This document shows positions 27,337 through 36,221 of a stretch of 64,000 nt of DNA, in pieces. The notes beneath the pieces were generated by a model that had not been told where the DNA came from, searched no databases, and saw only the letters and a program-made list of their open reading frames with translations. Each line of letters begins with the position of its first letter. Positions within the stretch are counted from its first letter, which is position 1. This DNA is from Prevotella sp. P2-180 (lineage in GTDB: Bacteria > Bacteroidota > Bacteroidia > Bacteroidales > Bacteroidaceae). The stretch covers positions 1-64,000 of the forward strand of contig NZ_NPJI01000029.1 in NCBI RefSeq assembly GCF_002251435.1. The letters are read 5' to 3'. Made by a program: the position numbers and the translations under genes.

Positions 27337-27855
27337 GTGAAAAAATATGCAGTCGCCATAATATTAGCTTCCGTGGCTCTCTTTGCCTTCAGGGCTTTGG
27401 TGTTGACAATATACACCATAGAGGGCAACGCTCTTGAACCAATGTTTAAGAGCGGCGACCGAATTATGGTTAACCGGTGGAGCTACGGCCTCAGAGCCGG
27501 AGAAATAAACGGCATATTCGGATATGGGCGACTGGGGGCATCGATGCCGGAGAAAGGCGACATCATTGCTTTCGACAATAATGTCCCTAATCCTAATGGT
27601 GTGTTCGTGGGAGTAGTAAAGGCACTTCCTGGTGACACTCTTAACACAAAAGAAGGTCCTTTCCTCGTACCTGGTGAGGTGACGTGCGACAAGCAGAACT
27701 ACTACGTGGTGGAAATGGGAAAGAAACACTCACTATGCACCATTCCCGAGTCAAGCATAATTGGCAGGGTGGTGCTGATAGTTTACAACCACGACGATTC
27801 GCTCCCGTTCTACACTGGTTTCGACAAGACACGCCGTTGTCTGTTGCCGCAATAA
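27337..27855 (+). CDS. S26 signal-peptidase-like protein lacking the catalytic dyad
   Basis: The start is GTG 27337 (an ATG one base out of phase meets a stop). The 172-residue protein has one N-terminal membrane helix (KYAVAIILASVALFAFRALV) and the S26 fold landmarks GNALEPMFKSGDRIMVNRWSYG and VKALPGDTLN. The box that should read G-x-S-M-x-P has Ala in place of the Ser (GNALEP), and the position of the general-base Lys in KRxxGLPGD is Gly (GVVKALPGD). It is therefore probably not a peptidase but a partner or regulator of LepB. It lies between lepB and a WbqC gene. Confidence 0.75.
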   Translation: MKKYAVAIILASVALFAFRALVLTIYTIEGNALEPMFKSGDRIMVNRWSYGLRAGEINGIFGYGRLGASMPEKGDIIAFDNNVPNPNGVFVGVVKALPGDTLNTKEGPFLVPGEVTCDKQNYYVVEMGKKHSLCTIPESSIIGRVVLIVYNHDDSLPFYTGFDKTRRCLLPQ

Positions 27856-27867
27856 ACATAAACAACA

Positions 27868-28491
27868 ATGAATCTTCTCTCAACAACATATTTCGGCCCG
27901 GTGCAATGGTATCAGAAACTCAACAGCGGCGACATCACCCTTATTGAGGCACATGAAAACTACTGCAAGCAAACCTACAGAAACAGATGTGTCATTGCTA
28001 CTGCAAATGGCACTCAGTCGCTTACCGTACCAGTGGAACGGCCAACGAATGTCGACCTCAACCGCTGTCCCGTTCGCGATATACGCATAAGCGATCATGG
28101 TCGTTGGAGACAGCTACATTGGAATGCACTGCAAAGCGCATACAGCGAGTCGCCCTTCTTTGAGTATTATGCTGACGACCTGCATCCCTTTTTTGAGAGC
28201 CGCTACGATTTTCTCTTCGACTTCAACATGGAAATATGCCGTAAGGTGTGCGAGCTACTTGACCTTCGTCCTGACTTGTGCCTCACCGACCAATACCTGA
28301 AACGCGACATGTTGCCTGAGACAACGGTGGACTATCGTGAAGCTATAGTGCCCAAACACCCTTTGCCTGACAGTAGCTTCCAGCCTCGACAGTATTATCA
28401 AGTGTTTGCATCACGGACAGGATTCCAACCCAATCTCAGTATTCTCGACTTGCTGTTTAATATGGGACCAGAAGGCATCTTTTTCCTGTAG
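27868..28491 (+). CDS. WbqC family protein
   Basis: The 207-residue protein belongs to the WbqC-like family (YFGPVQWYQKLNSGDITLIEAHENYCKQTYRNRC near the start; WRQLHWNALQSAYSESPFFEYYADDL near 80). Members are found in surface-polysaccharide clusters and elsewhere in Bacteroidota next to lepB; no reaction is firmly known to me. It starts 12 bp after the signal-peptidase-like gene and belongs to the same run. Confidence 0.85.
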   Translation: MNLLSTTYFGPVQWYQKLNSGDITLIEAHENYCKQTYRNRCVIATANGTQSLTVPVERPTNVDLNRCPVRDIRISDHGRWRQLHWNALQSAYSESPFFEYYADDLHPFFESRYDFLFDFNMEICRKVCELLDLRPDLCLTDQYLKRDMLPETTVDYREAIVPKHPLPDSSFQPRQYYQVFASRTGFQPNLSILDLLFNMGPEGIFFL

Positions 28492-28523
28492 ATATAGGAC
28501 AACCCATTTACTCATATTAACTC

Positions 28524-29408
28524 ATGAACAACAACGGCATAAAAGAATTAAGTCTTAGACTGACACAGGTGGCACATGACCACACCGACTTCATCGACGG
28601 CGACGTGCTTCTGGTCGACAGGTTGAATCGCGCCTTAATGCCAACAAGCCCCCACAGACTCACATTCATCCTCGTCGCCTTGTGTACAAAGGGAGAATGT
28701 CGTTTCACTATTGATACACAACAATTTACAATAAAGAAGAACGATCTCGTAATCATCTCCGACCGCCACATCGTCGACAGTTTCTCAGCCACCGATGATG
28801 CCGATGGACTTGTGATGATGCTTTCCGTAAACTTCTTTTACGAGATAGTGCGAAACGTGAGCGATGTATCTACACTCTTTTGTTTCTCAAGAAGCCATCC
28901 TGTGGTGTCGCTGGAAGACAGGGAAGTGGAGCTGTTCAGCAGCTACTTCTACTTTCTGAAGGAAAAAATAGGCGATCCAGCCAACAAGTTCCGCCGCAAC
29001 ATCGTAGGCACATTGATATTGGTAATGTTCTACGACCTTAGCAATGTGATACTAAGGGTGCAGGAAGAAACGCATAATAAGAAGCAAACCCGAGCTGAAT
29101 CCATTTTCACTAAGTTTATACGTCTTGTCGAACTTCATTTTCGTCATGAGCGTAAGGTGGGATGGTATGCTTTGCAACTTGGCATTACGCCAAAATATCT
29201 TTCCGAAACAGTAAAAAGCGTCAGCAGTCGTACTCCCAACGAGTGGATAGACAGTTATGTCACACTCGAGTTGAGAGTGATGCTGAAAACGTCGACAAAG
29301 AGTATAAAGGAGATATCCGACGAGATGCACTTCCCCAACCAGTCGTTTCTCGGAAAATTCTTCCGCGAACATGTTGGAGTCACTCCCACTGCCTATAGGA
29401 AGAAATAA
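28524..29408 (+). CDS. AraC family transcriptional regulator
   Basis: The 294-residue protein has an N-terminal cupin-like sensing domain (about 1-170; HRLTFILVALCTKGECRFTI) and a C-terminal two-helix-turn-helix AraC domain (about 195-294: GWYALQLGITPKYLSETVK and KEISDEMHFPNQSFLGKFFR). It is cytoplasmic and of the kind that binds small ligands. It begins 32 bp after WbqC and could be cotranscribed. Target unknown. Confidence 0.9.
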   Translation: MNNNGIKELSLRLTQVAHDHTDFIDGDVLLVDRLNRALMPTSPHRLTFILVALCTKGECRFTIDTQQFTIKKNDLVIISDRHIVDSFSATDDADGLVMMLSVNFFYEIVRNVSDVSTLFCFSRSHPVVSLEDREVELFSSYFYFLKEKIGDPANKFRRNIVGTLILVMFYDLSNVILRVQEETHNKKQTRAESIFTKFIRLVELHFRHERKVGWYALQLGITPKYLSETVKSVSSRTPNEWIDSYVTLELRVMLKTSTKSIKEISDEMHFPNQSFLGKFFREHVGVTPTAYRKK

Positions 29409-29410
29409 GG

Positions 29411-30004
29411 TTATTCCGACTTTTGAGATGTGTCGAGATCGCTAATTTGAGCACATTCTTCAAGCATTTTATACCATTCTTCGCCAAAACGTCTAACGAG
29501 AGGATCCTTCAGAAACTTATATATCGGGATATCAAGCTCTCTGCCTTTCTTCACAGCCTCCTTGCACACATCCCATCGATGATAGTTAAGGCCTACAAGA
29601 CCATTTTTCAGATGCACCTCGCGAATAGGGTATAGGGCGCAGCTTATGGGCTTGCAAAACTTCGTCTTTCCAGCACGGTAAGCCTTTTCAAGAGCACAGA
29701 AGCAACACCCGTTTTCATGACAGGTGAACACGCAGTCTTTGCCGCCTACGATGCTTGTAACCAGGTCGCCTTCCTGGTCAGTGTAAGCCACGCCTTGTCT
29801 GTCGATGATAGTTTGTGCCGATGCATTAAGGCTGTCCCACACAGAATCTATGGCATCCTCTATGGCAGCCACCTCGTCAAGAGTGACAGGTGCACCTGCA
29901 TCGCCCTCAACACAACATTCACCTTTGCATGCGTCGAGGTCGCAGCAAAACTTCTCCGTTATTATTTCTGTGCTGATGAGTACGTTGTCAATTTGAAAAA
30001 ACAT
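29411..30004 (-). CDS. DUF3109 family Cys-rich protein
   Basis: A 197-residue protein with a series of Cys motifs (CCDLDACKGECCVEGDAGAP near 21-40; CVFTCHENGCCFCALE near 93-108; CKPISCALYPIRE near 118) that match the DUF3109/YkgJ-like CxxxCC family, likely a zinc or iron-sulfur binder. Function not known. It ends 2 bp from the AraC gene's stop on the other strand and is followed upstream by ung. Confidence 0.85.
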   Translation of the reverse strand: MFFQIDNVLISTEIITEKFCCDLDACKGECCVEGDAGAPVTLDEVAAIEDAIDSVWDSLNASAQTIIDRQGVAYTDQEGDLVTSIVGGKDCVFTCHENGCCFCALEKAYRAGKTKFCKPISCALYPIREVHLKNGLVGLNYHRWDVCKEAVKKGRELDIPIYKFLKDPLVRRFGEEWYKMLEECAQISDLDTSQKSE

Positions 30005-30050
30005 ATTCCTAAATCATTATTTTCTTATCTCATTTGCTCAACTATTCACA

Positions 30051-30716
30051 TTACCACTCTATTTCCTCAATCCCCCACTGTCTCAAATACGCATTAGCGA
30101 GCGAGAAATGGTGGTTGCCAAACCATCCTCCCCTATTAGCCGACAGGGGTGAAGGATGAACCGACTGAAGCACTAGATGTCGCGATTGGTCAATTAGTTT
30201 CGCTTTGCTTCTGGCATATCCGCCCCACAAGATGAAAACCAAGTGTTCGCGCTGGTCGCTGAGAGCCTTTATGGCAGCGTCTGTAAACGTCTCCCATCCC
30301 CTGCGTTGGTGGCTTGCAGCCTGATGAGCCCTTACGGTGAGCGTGGCGTTCAGCAGAAGCACACCCTGCTTCTCCCAACGGGTAAGGTCGCCACTGGTAG
30401 GCATTGGCTTACCCAAGTCGTCGCATATCTCCTTGAAGATATTGACAAGCGAAGGAGGAAACGGAACACCCTCGTTTACAGAGAAACTCAATCCGTGAGC
30501 TTGTCCAGGTTCGTGATACGGGTCTTGTCCGATTATCACCACTTTCACCTTGTCGAACGGACAAAGGTTGAATGCGTTGAAAATCTGATGTCCTGGAGGA
30601 AAACACGTGTTTGTGGCGTACTCCTTTTTCACAAAGTCGACAAGTTCTGTGAAGTACTGCTTGGAGAACTCATTTTGAAGCAATTTTTGCCACGAGCTTT
30701 CAATTTTTACATTCAT
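30051..30716 (-). CDS. ung: Uracil-DNA glycosylase
   Basis: The 221-residue enzyme is a family 1 UDG: the water-activating loop GQDPYHEPGQAHGLSFSV (near 64-81), the NAT uracil-binding motif in VLLLNATLTVRAHQAASHQ and the leucine loop HPSPLSANRGGW (near 189-200) with catalytic His. It removes uracil from DNA to start base-excision repair. Confidence 0.97.
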   Translation of the reverse strand: MNVKIESSWQKLLQNEFSKQYFTELVDFVKKEYATNTCFPPGHQIFNAFNLCPFDKVKVVIIGQDPYHEPGQAHGLSFSVNEGVPFPPSLVNIFKEICDDLGKPMPTSGDLTRWEKQGVLLLNATLTVRAHQAASHQRRGWETFTDAAIKALSDQREHLVFILWGGYARSKAKLIDQSRHLVLQSVHPSPLSANRGGWFGNHHFSLANAYLRQWGIEEIEW

Positions 30717-30837
30717 TATTTCACTTTAATATAATTTTTTATGCAAAAATACTCTTTTTCCTCCTTTTCTGCAAATGATTTTGCCAAAACTTACTTTTTT
30801 TAACGTCATAATGCCCCAATAGCTCAGAAAAAATACG

Positions 30838-30845
30838 TATCTTTG
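30838..30845 (+). promoter_or_regulatory. -7 box for LruC lipoprotein gene
   Basis: TATCTTTG followed by CCGC lies 43 bp before the start. No matching TTTG 19-20 bp upstream was seen. Confidence 0.45.
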
Positions 30846-30888
30846 CCGCAAACTAAAATATACGACAACAACAAAACCGCAGTAAAGG

Positions 30889-32190
30889 ATGAAAAAATCA
30901 ATATTGGCATTCATGTATGCCGCCGTAACATCACTCATAATATCTTCGTGTTCTGCCGACTATTTCAACGAAGAAAGATACGAAGATCTTATCAAGGATG
31001 TGTTCCCTGTGTCTGGTTTCGACACCAATCACTCATGGAACCTCATGCAGACTGTAAACGCTATTGTAGACCTCAACGCATCGCCGGAGGGTGAGTATGC
31101 CGTAGACATATACGACGGCAATCCCATGTCTAACACGACCAGAAAACTGGCCACAGGTATTGTAAAAGGCACAACCGTGTTTAAATTCAGTATGCCAAAA
31201 GACGTAAATCCCTCTACGCTATATGTCGTGGCATATAAAGGCAAGACGGTAGTTGTCGACGGTACATTCCCCTTTGTCAACAGTACACTGACTGTCAAGT
31301 CGAAGGCTGGTGACGAAAAGGAGGTCAACACAGTGCAGACTGCCATGAGTCAGGAATTCACCTACTGCTTTGAAGAGACATATCCTGAAGGTGGAGACTT
31401 CGATTTCAACGATGTCGTAATGGGCGTATCGATGAGAAAATCTCCCAAAATAGTCAACGACAGTGCAAACATTGTTGATATCGATGTGAGATTGAGGGCA
31501 GTGGGAGCTGTAAAAGGCCTGGCCGCTTCTATGCATATCAATGGCGTCACCCCCGACGATATAGCACCGTATTTCACTATGCCAGTGAAAGGATGGAACT
31601 ACTACATTTATCCAAGCATAAGTCTTTCTGACCCTAAGGGCAAGGTAGGGACTACTCACTATGGCGATGTGTGTATCGACCTGTTCAACGATGCTCACTA
31701 TGCTATCAGCGGAGGATTACTCGACCAGACAGGAACACAGGTGCCAAGAGTGTTTTTCAATACCAAGACTGACTCCCTCGGCCTTGACTGGCTGTCAGTG
31801 ACACCCACTATCACCACCTACAGGCTGAAGTTCAATGATGTGGAAAAGTTTAACTCAATAACTATCGAGGACCTTGACATATTCATTATATCCTCATACA
31901 ATGGAAACAACTTCGAAATACATACCCCAGGATATATCAAGGAACGTTCCAAATACGACTATCCAGTAAACAATATCAACGTGCCATGGGCACTGGTCAT
32001 ACCGGCAATATTCCGCTATCCATACGAAGGAGTGGAGATAGGGCGATACGATGCGGATTACGACAGCTATGAAGGCGCATACCAACTACAAAAATATTCG
32101 TTTGTAGAATGGGCACGCAACAGAAACAACCTCAATGCACAAAAATGGTATCGCTATCCAACAGAGGAAAGGGTCTATCCGGAAAACTGA
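30889..32190 (+). CDS. LruC domain lipoprotein (DUF4842)
   Basis: The 433-residue protein has a lipoprotein signal peptide (IISSC, Cys near 21) and the LruC hallmark EETYPEGGDFDFNDVVMGVS (near 164-183), an acidic calcium-like loop seen in LruC/DUF4842 proteins of Bacteroidota and spirochaetes. The rest is predicted beta-rich and ends without a sorting tail. It is likely anchored in an outer layer of the envelope; its role is unknown. The Ser/Thr kinase gene follows 41 bp later on the same strand, so the two may be coexpressed. Confidence 0.8.
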   Translation: MKKSILAFMYAAVTSLIISSCSADYFNEERYEDLIKDVFPVSGFDTNHSWNLMQTVNAIVDLNASPEGEYAVDIYDGNPMSNTTRKLATGIVKGTTVFKFSMPKDVNPSTLYVVAYKGKTVVVDGTFPFVNSTLTVKSKAGDEKEVNTVQTAMSQEFTYCFEETYPEGGDFDFNDVVMGVSMRKSPKIVNDSANIVDIDVRLRAVGAVKGLAASMHINGVTPDDIAPYFTMPVKGWNYYIYPSISLSDPKGKVGTTHYGDVCIDLFNDAHYAISGGLLDQTGTQVPRVFFNTKTDSLGLDWLSVTPTITTYRLKFNDVEKFNSITIEDLDIFIISSYNGNNFEIHTPGYIKERSKYDYPVNNINVPWALVIPAIFRYPYEGVEIGRYDADYDSYEGAYQLQKYSFVEWARNRNNLNAQKWYRYPTEERVYPEN

Positions 32191-32231
32191 CATCACCCCA
32201 ACCTATACTAATACCTGTTAACTTAAGATAA

Positions 32232-33845
32232 ATGCTGAAAGACAGTTCTTCATTCATACCATATAACGCTACTACTGTAAAGAATTCAACCGTATACACT
32301 ACCTATTGCCAACTGTCCAGACAACAATTAGCTGACGGAAAGGTGATAATGGTCAAGCGCCTGCGACCGGAATATCTCGACAACGAGAAGTTGCGCTCAT
32401 GTCTCGCAAAAGAATACGAGATAGGACGCAGAGTGTCTGCCAAAACACATTATGTGGTGAAATACAACAACTTTGTCAGCAACGACGAGGAGGTAGAGCT
32501 GATAATGGACTTCGTGGATGGCGACACCCTCGACAAATTCGTGGAGGAACATCCAGATTACTTTCGCAACAAAGCTAACCTTTGTAGGTTTCTCCTTCAG
32601 TTGCTTGAAGGAATTAGGTCTATTCACCATGCTAACGCCGTTCATCTCGACATCAAGCCCTCCAATCTGATGATGACACATGTCAATCGCGATGTCTGCA
32701 TTATCGACCTTGGATTCTGTCATGCCGACTCTTGGCCAGGACTGTTAGGCACTACTGCCGATTTTGCGGCTCCCGAACTGCTTGCTCATAACTACGACAT
32801 CGACGCAAGAACCGATATCTATGCCATAGGAAAAATACTGCTTTATATCGAGCAACAACTGCAGGTTACCTTTAGAGGCTATAGACTGCCCAAAAACCTT
32901 CAGGGTTTTGTACAGCGATGCATAAGGCAAAACAAGCAGGAACGATGGAACTCAGTGGATGAAGCGCTCGGCTTTATGGACAGTAGTAGAAAAAAACTCG
33001 TAAAATGGCGTATTGCCGCCGTGACTGCGTCAACAGCTCTCTTGGTGCTGACAGTATTGTTCTGCTTGCGCAATATCTCAGAAGACCCAAAACTATTTGT
33101 AGGCGAAAACAATATCGTCTACGAAGTGCTGTCAGAAGATTCTGCAATATGCCAAGTGGTAGGAAGCGACTCTACACAGATATTTAAGCATATCTACATT
33201 CGCTCAAGCGTGTCTCACAACAACAAACAATACACAGTGACAGGCATAGCCGACAACGCCTTCAAATACAACGGCCTTGAGTCGCTCAGCCTTCCGCAGA
33301 CCCTTCAGACCATTGGCAACAACGCCTTTTTAGGCTGTCAGAAACTTCAGTTTGTCGATATTCCCGACTGCGTGACCACTATAGGCTCTCAATCCTTCTG
33401 GCTATGCCGCAGTATGTCGAGTCTTCGCTTGCCTTCTGGCATCAAAGAAATACCCTCTGGGGCATTCAGCTTTACCAATATGGAGAATGTGGTGGTGCCT
33501 GAAGGAGTGACCACCATCGGTTGCGATGCCTTCGCTGCCAACGAGCGACTTGTCAACGTCAGTCTTCCAAAGTCGTTGCAATCGCTGGAACGTGGAGTGT
33601 TTTGGAAATGTAAGGCTCTGAAAACCATTACAATTCCTGAAAATGTAAGAGAAATAGGCATTCTCGCCTTCTACGATTGCACATCGCTTACCGACATCTA
33701 CAACCTTTCGCCTGTTCCGCAGAATGTGAGCAAGATATTCAGTCCCGACATGCATGTCACTGTCCACGTTCCCCGTGGCAGTGCCGAACTATATCGCAAG
33801 CATTATGTGTGGAAATCAACGACTATAGTAGAGAAAACCTATTGA
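32232..33845 (+). CDS. Membrane Ser/Thr kinase with extracytoplasmic BspA-type leucine-rich repeats
   Basis: The 537-residue protein has a eukaryotic-type kinase domain (about 10-250): K42 in VIMVKRL, catalytic loop HLDIKPSNL with D140 (the usual HRD Arg is Leu), metal loop DLG with D159, and APEL. The glycine-rich loop is not recognisable. One membrane helix follows (about 260-281, AAVTASTALLVLTVLFCL), then an outside domain with five or more BspA/LRR_5 repeats (about 335-500; e.g. LQTIGNNAFLGCQKLQFVDIP). The topology is kinase inside, LRR sensor outside, as a receptor kinase. Reduced motifs leave open whether it is fully active. Substrates unknown; the LruC lipoprotein next door is a possible partner. 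Confidence 0.88.
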   Translation: MLKDSSSFIPYNATTVKNSTVYTTYCQLSRQQLADGKVIMVKRLRPEYLDNEKLRSCLAKEYEIGRRVSAKTHYVVKYNNFVSNDEEVELIMDFVDGDTLDKFVEEHPDYFRNKANLCRFLLQLLEGIRSIHHANAVHLDIKPSNLMMTHVNRDVCIIDLGFCHADSWPGLLGTTADFAAPELLAHNYDIDARTDIYAIGKILLYIEQQLQVTFRGYRLPKNLQGFVQRCIRQNKQERWNSVDEALGFMDSSRKKLVKWRIAAVTASTALLVLTVLFCLRNISEDPKLFVGENNIVYEVLSEDSAICQVVGSDSTQIFKHIYIRSSVSHNNKQYTVTGIADNAFKYNGLESLSLPQTLQTIGNNAFLGCQKLQFVDIPDCVTTIGSQSFWLCRSMSSLRLPSGIKEIPSGAFSFTNMENVVVPEGVTTIGCDAFAANERLVNVSLPKSLQSLERGVFWKCKALKTITIPENVREIGILAFYDCTSLTDIYNLSPVPQNVSKIFSPDMHVTVHVPRGSAELYRKHYVWKSTTIVEKTY

Positions 33846-33870
33846 TTATGGACAAGAACTCACCCACATG

Positions 33871-34425
33871 TCAATACTTCTCGTGCTGCATGTTATTGTA
33901 TTCCTCAAACAGTTTTAGGCACTCTTCGCGACCAATTTCTTCCATATAGTCGCCGAGTTTGTCGCGACCGCCGAAAATCTCGTTAAATTTGCCGTCGCGG
34001 AATCCTATGATGCTATTGTCTTCAATAGTGCAGCCATAGTAAATCTTACTGATATTTGCCCACATGCAGGCACATAGGCACATGTGGCACGGTTCGCCAG
34101 TGGTGTATAATTCGCATCCTGAGAGGTCGAAAGTTTTGAGATTCTTGCCAGCATCGCGTATGGCAGCCACCTCTCCATGACATGTCGGATCGTTGTGAGA
34201 CAGCACACAGTTGTGTCCGCGTCCTACAATCTTCCCGTTTTTCACAATCACAGATCCAAAAGGTCCGCCATGTCCCGCACGAATGCCCTCACGAGCCTCA
34301 GCAATAGCTATGCGCATAAGTTCCATTCTGCCAAGTGTGTCTGAAGAAACAACGTCGGCACCTGACGATGGCTCTTTCTTATTCTGAGAATGTGCGGAAA
34401 GTGAGAAAGATACAAAGGAAATCAT
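33871..34425 (-). CDS. Guanine/cytosine deaminase-like protein with disrupted signal peptide
   Basis: From ATG 34425 this is a 184-residue zinc deaminase of the CMP/guanine deaminase fold: HGEVAAIRDAG (zinc His and catalytic Glu) and GEPCHMCLCAC (zinc Cys pair), plus GGPFGSVIVKNGKIVGRG. It is most like guanine deaminases. Upstream in frame the codons read ATG AGA TAA then Phe-Lys-Ile-Phe-Ile-Ile before this ATG, so an apparently complete signal peptide (MR*FKIFIIMISFVSFSLSAHSQ) is interrupted by a stop at codon 3 (34444-34446). Translation may restart at 34425 or at the internal MELMRIAI, giving a cytosolic enzyme. Confidence 0.75.
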   Translation of the reverse strand: MISFVSFSLSAHSQNKKEPSSGADVVSSDTLGRMELMRIAIAEAREGIRAGHGGPFGSVIVKNGKIVGRGHNCVLSHNDPTCHGEVAAIRDAGKNLKTFDLSGCELYTTGEPCHMCLCACMWANISKIYYGCTIEDNSIIGFRDGKFNEIFGGRDKLGDYMEEIGREECLKLFEEYNNMQHEKY

Positions 34426-34510
34426 AATAATAAATATCTTAAATTATCTCATATTTGCTTTTTCAAAAAAGACAGGGATGGAACATCTCTGCTTCCATCC
34501 CCGATTAGTA

Positions 34511-36208
34511 TTATTCCTCCATCAACTTACGGTAGCGGCCTTTCTTAATTTCCTCATTGCCGAGGCGGCGGGCCTTGTTTATCTCATAGTCGGAGTAGCT
34601 GCCTTCGAAGTAGAACACTTCGCCGTTGCCTTCAAAGGCAAGGATGTGAGTACAGATGCGGTCGAGGAACCAACGGTCGTGGCTGATCACTACCGCACAG
34701 CCAGCAAAGGCTTCAAGACCTTCCTCAAGGGCGCGGAGCGTATTGACGTCGATGTCGTTGGTTGGCTCGTCGAGAAGCAACACGTTGCCTTCCTGCTTCA
34801 GGGCAAGGGCTAACTGAAGGCGGTTGCGCTCACCGCCTGAGAGCACACTACACTGCTTGCTTTGGTCGGTGCCGGAGAAGTTGAAGCGGGAGATATAGGC
34901 ACGAGCATTGACGTCGCGACCTCCCATACGTATGGTCTCGTTGCCTTGGGAAATGACTTCGTAGACTGTCTTTGAAGGGTCGATATCCTTATGCTGCTGA
35001 TCTACGTAGGCCAGTTTCACTGTTTCACCCACCTCGAACGATCCGCCGTCGGCTTTCTCCAATCCCATGATGAGACGGAAGAGTGTGGTCTTGCCGGCTC
35101 CGTTTGGACCGATTACTCCTACTATGCCGTTGGGCGGGAGCGTGAAGTTCAGGTCGTTGAACAGCACTTTTTCGCCAAATGCCTTTTTTACGTGCTGAGC
35201 CTCTATCACCTTGTTGCCAAGACGAGGTCCGTTGGGTATGAATATCTCGAGTTTCTCCTCACGCTCTTTCTGCTCCTGGTTGAGCATCTGCTCGTAGCTG
35301 TTTAGACGAGCCTTGCCCTTTGCCTGTCGTGCTTTTGGAGCCATGCGCACCCATTCCAGCTCTCTTTCGAGTGTCTTCCTGCGTTTGGATGCCGACTTCT
35401 CTTCCTGTTCCATGCGTTTGGTCTTTTGGTCGAGCCACGAAGAGTAGTTGCCTTTCCATGGGATGCCTTCTCCGCGGTCGAGCTCGAGAATCCATTCGCT
35501 CACGTCGTCGAGGAAGTATCTGTCGTGGGTGACGGCAATCACAGTGCCCTCATACTGCTGTAGGTGCTGTTCGAGCCAGTCGATGCTTTCGGCGTCGAGG
35601 TGGTTTGTAGGTTCGTCGAGCAGCAGCACGTCAGGCTTTTGCAGCAGAAGGCGGCAGAGAGCCACGCGGCGACGTTCACCTCCTGAGAGGTTTGTCACTG
35701 GCCAATCGCCAGCAGGGCATCGCAGTGCGTCCATGGCGCGTTCAAGCTTTGAGTCGATGTTCCATGCGTCGGTAGAGTCGATGATGTCTTGCACTTCAGC
35801 CTGTCGTTGCATAAGCTTGTCCATCTTGTCTGGGTCGCCATAGTATTCCTCAAGGCCAAACTTTTGGTTGATGTCTTCGTATTCGGCAAGAGCGTCGTAG
35901 ATATGCTGCACACCTTCCATCACGTTTTCCTTCACGGTTTTTGTCTCGTCGAGTGGAGGGTCTTGCGGCAGGTATCCCACGGTGTAGCCAGGGCTCCATA
36001 CCACTTCGCCTTGAGTGGGCTGTTCAAGTCCGGCAATGATTTTCATCAGTGTAGACTTTCCGGCGCCGTTAAGACCGATGATACCTATTTTTGCTCCGTA
36101 GAAGAACGAGAGGTAGATGTTCTTCAGGATTTGCTTTTGATTTTGTGGGATGATTTTCGATACTCCCACCATTGAAAAAATTACTTTCTTGTCGTCTACT
36201 GTTGCCAT
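34511..36208 (-). CDS. ettA: Energy-dependent translational throttle EttA (ABC-F)
   Basis: The 565-residue soluble protein has two ABC ATPase domains with Walker A GLNGAGKST and GPNGAGKTT, signatures LSGGERRRVAL and LSGGERNRLQL, and the EttA-type linker rich in KxxR (KSASKRRKTLERELEWVRMAPKARQ in two pieces). No membrane segments. EttA binds the ribosomal E site and tunes translation to ATP/ADP. Length and arm region fit EttA rather than the antibiotic-protection ABC-F types. Confidence 0.93.
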   Translation of the reverse strand: MATVDDKKVIFSMVGVSKIIPQNQKQILKNIYLSFFYGAKIGIIGLNGAGKSTLMKIIAGLEQPTQGEVVWSPGYTVGYLPQDPPLDETKTVKENVMEGVQHIYDALAEYEDINQKFGLEEYYGDPDKMDKLMQRQAEVQDIIDSTDAWNIDSKLERAMDALRCPAGDWPVTNLSGGERRRVALCRLLLQKPDVLLLDEPTNHLDAESIDWLEQHLQQYEGTVIAVTHDRYFLDDVSEWILELDRGEGIPWKGNYSSWLDQKTKRMEQEEKSASKRRKTLERELEWVRMAPKARQAKGKARLNSYEQMLNQEQKEREEKLEIFIPNGPRLGNKVIEAQHVKKAFGEKVLFNDLNFTLPPNGIVGVIGPNGAGKTTLFRLIMGLEKADGGSFEVGETVKLAYVDQQHKDIDPSKTVYEVISQGNETIRMGGRDVNARAYISRFNFSGTDQSKQCSVLSGGERNRLQLALALKQEGNVLLLDEPTNDIDVNTLRALEEGLEAFAGCAVVISHDRWFLDRICTHILAFEGNGEVFYFEGSYSDYEINKARRLGNEEIKKGRYRKLMEE

Positions 36209-36221
36209 ATTTTTATATTAT

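Noticed and set aside
34511..36208. Antibiotic-resistance ABC-F protein
   Set aside because: Length, linker and both signature motifs fit the housekeeping EttA type; no resistance-gene context.
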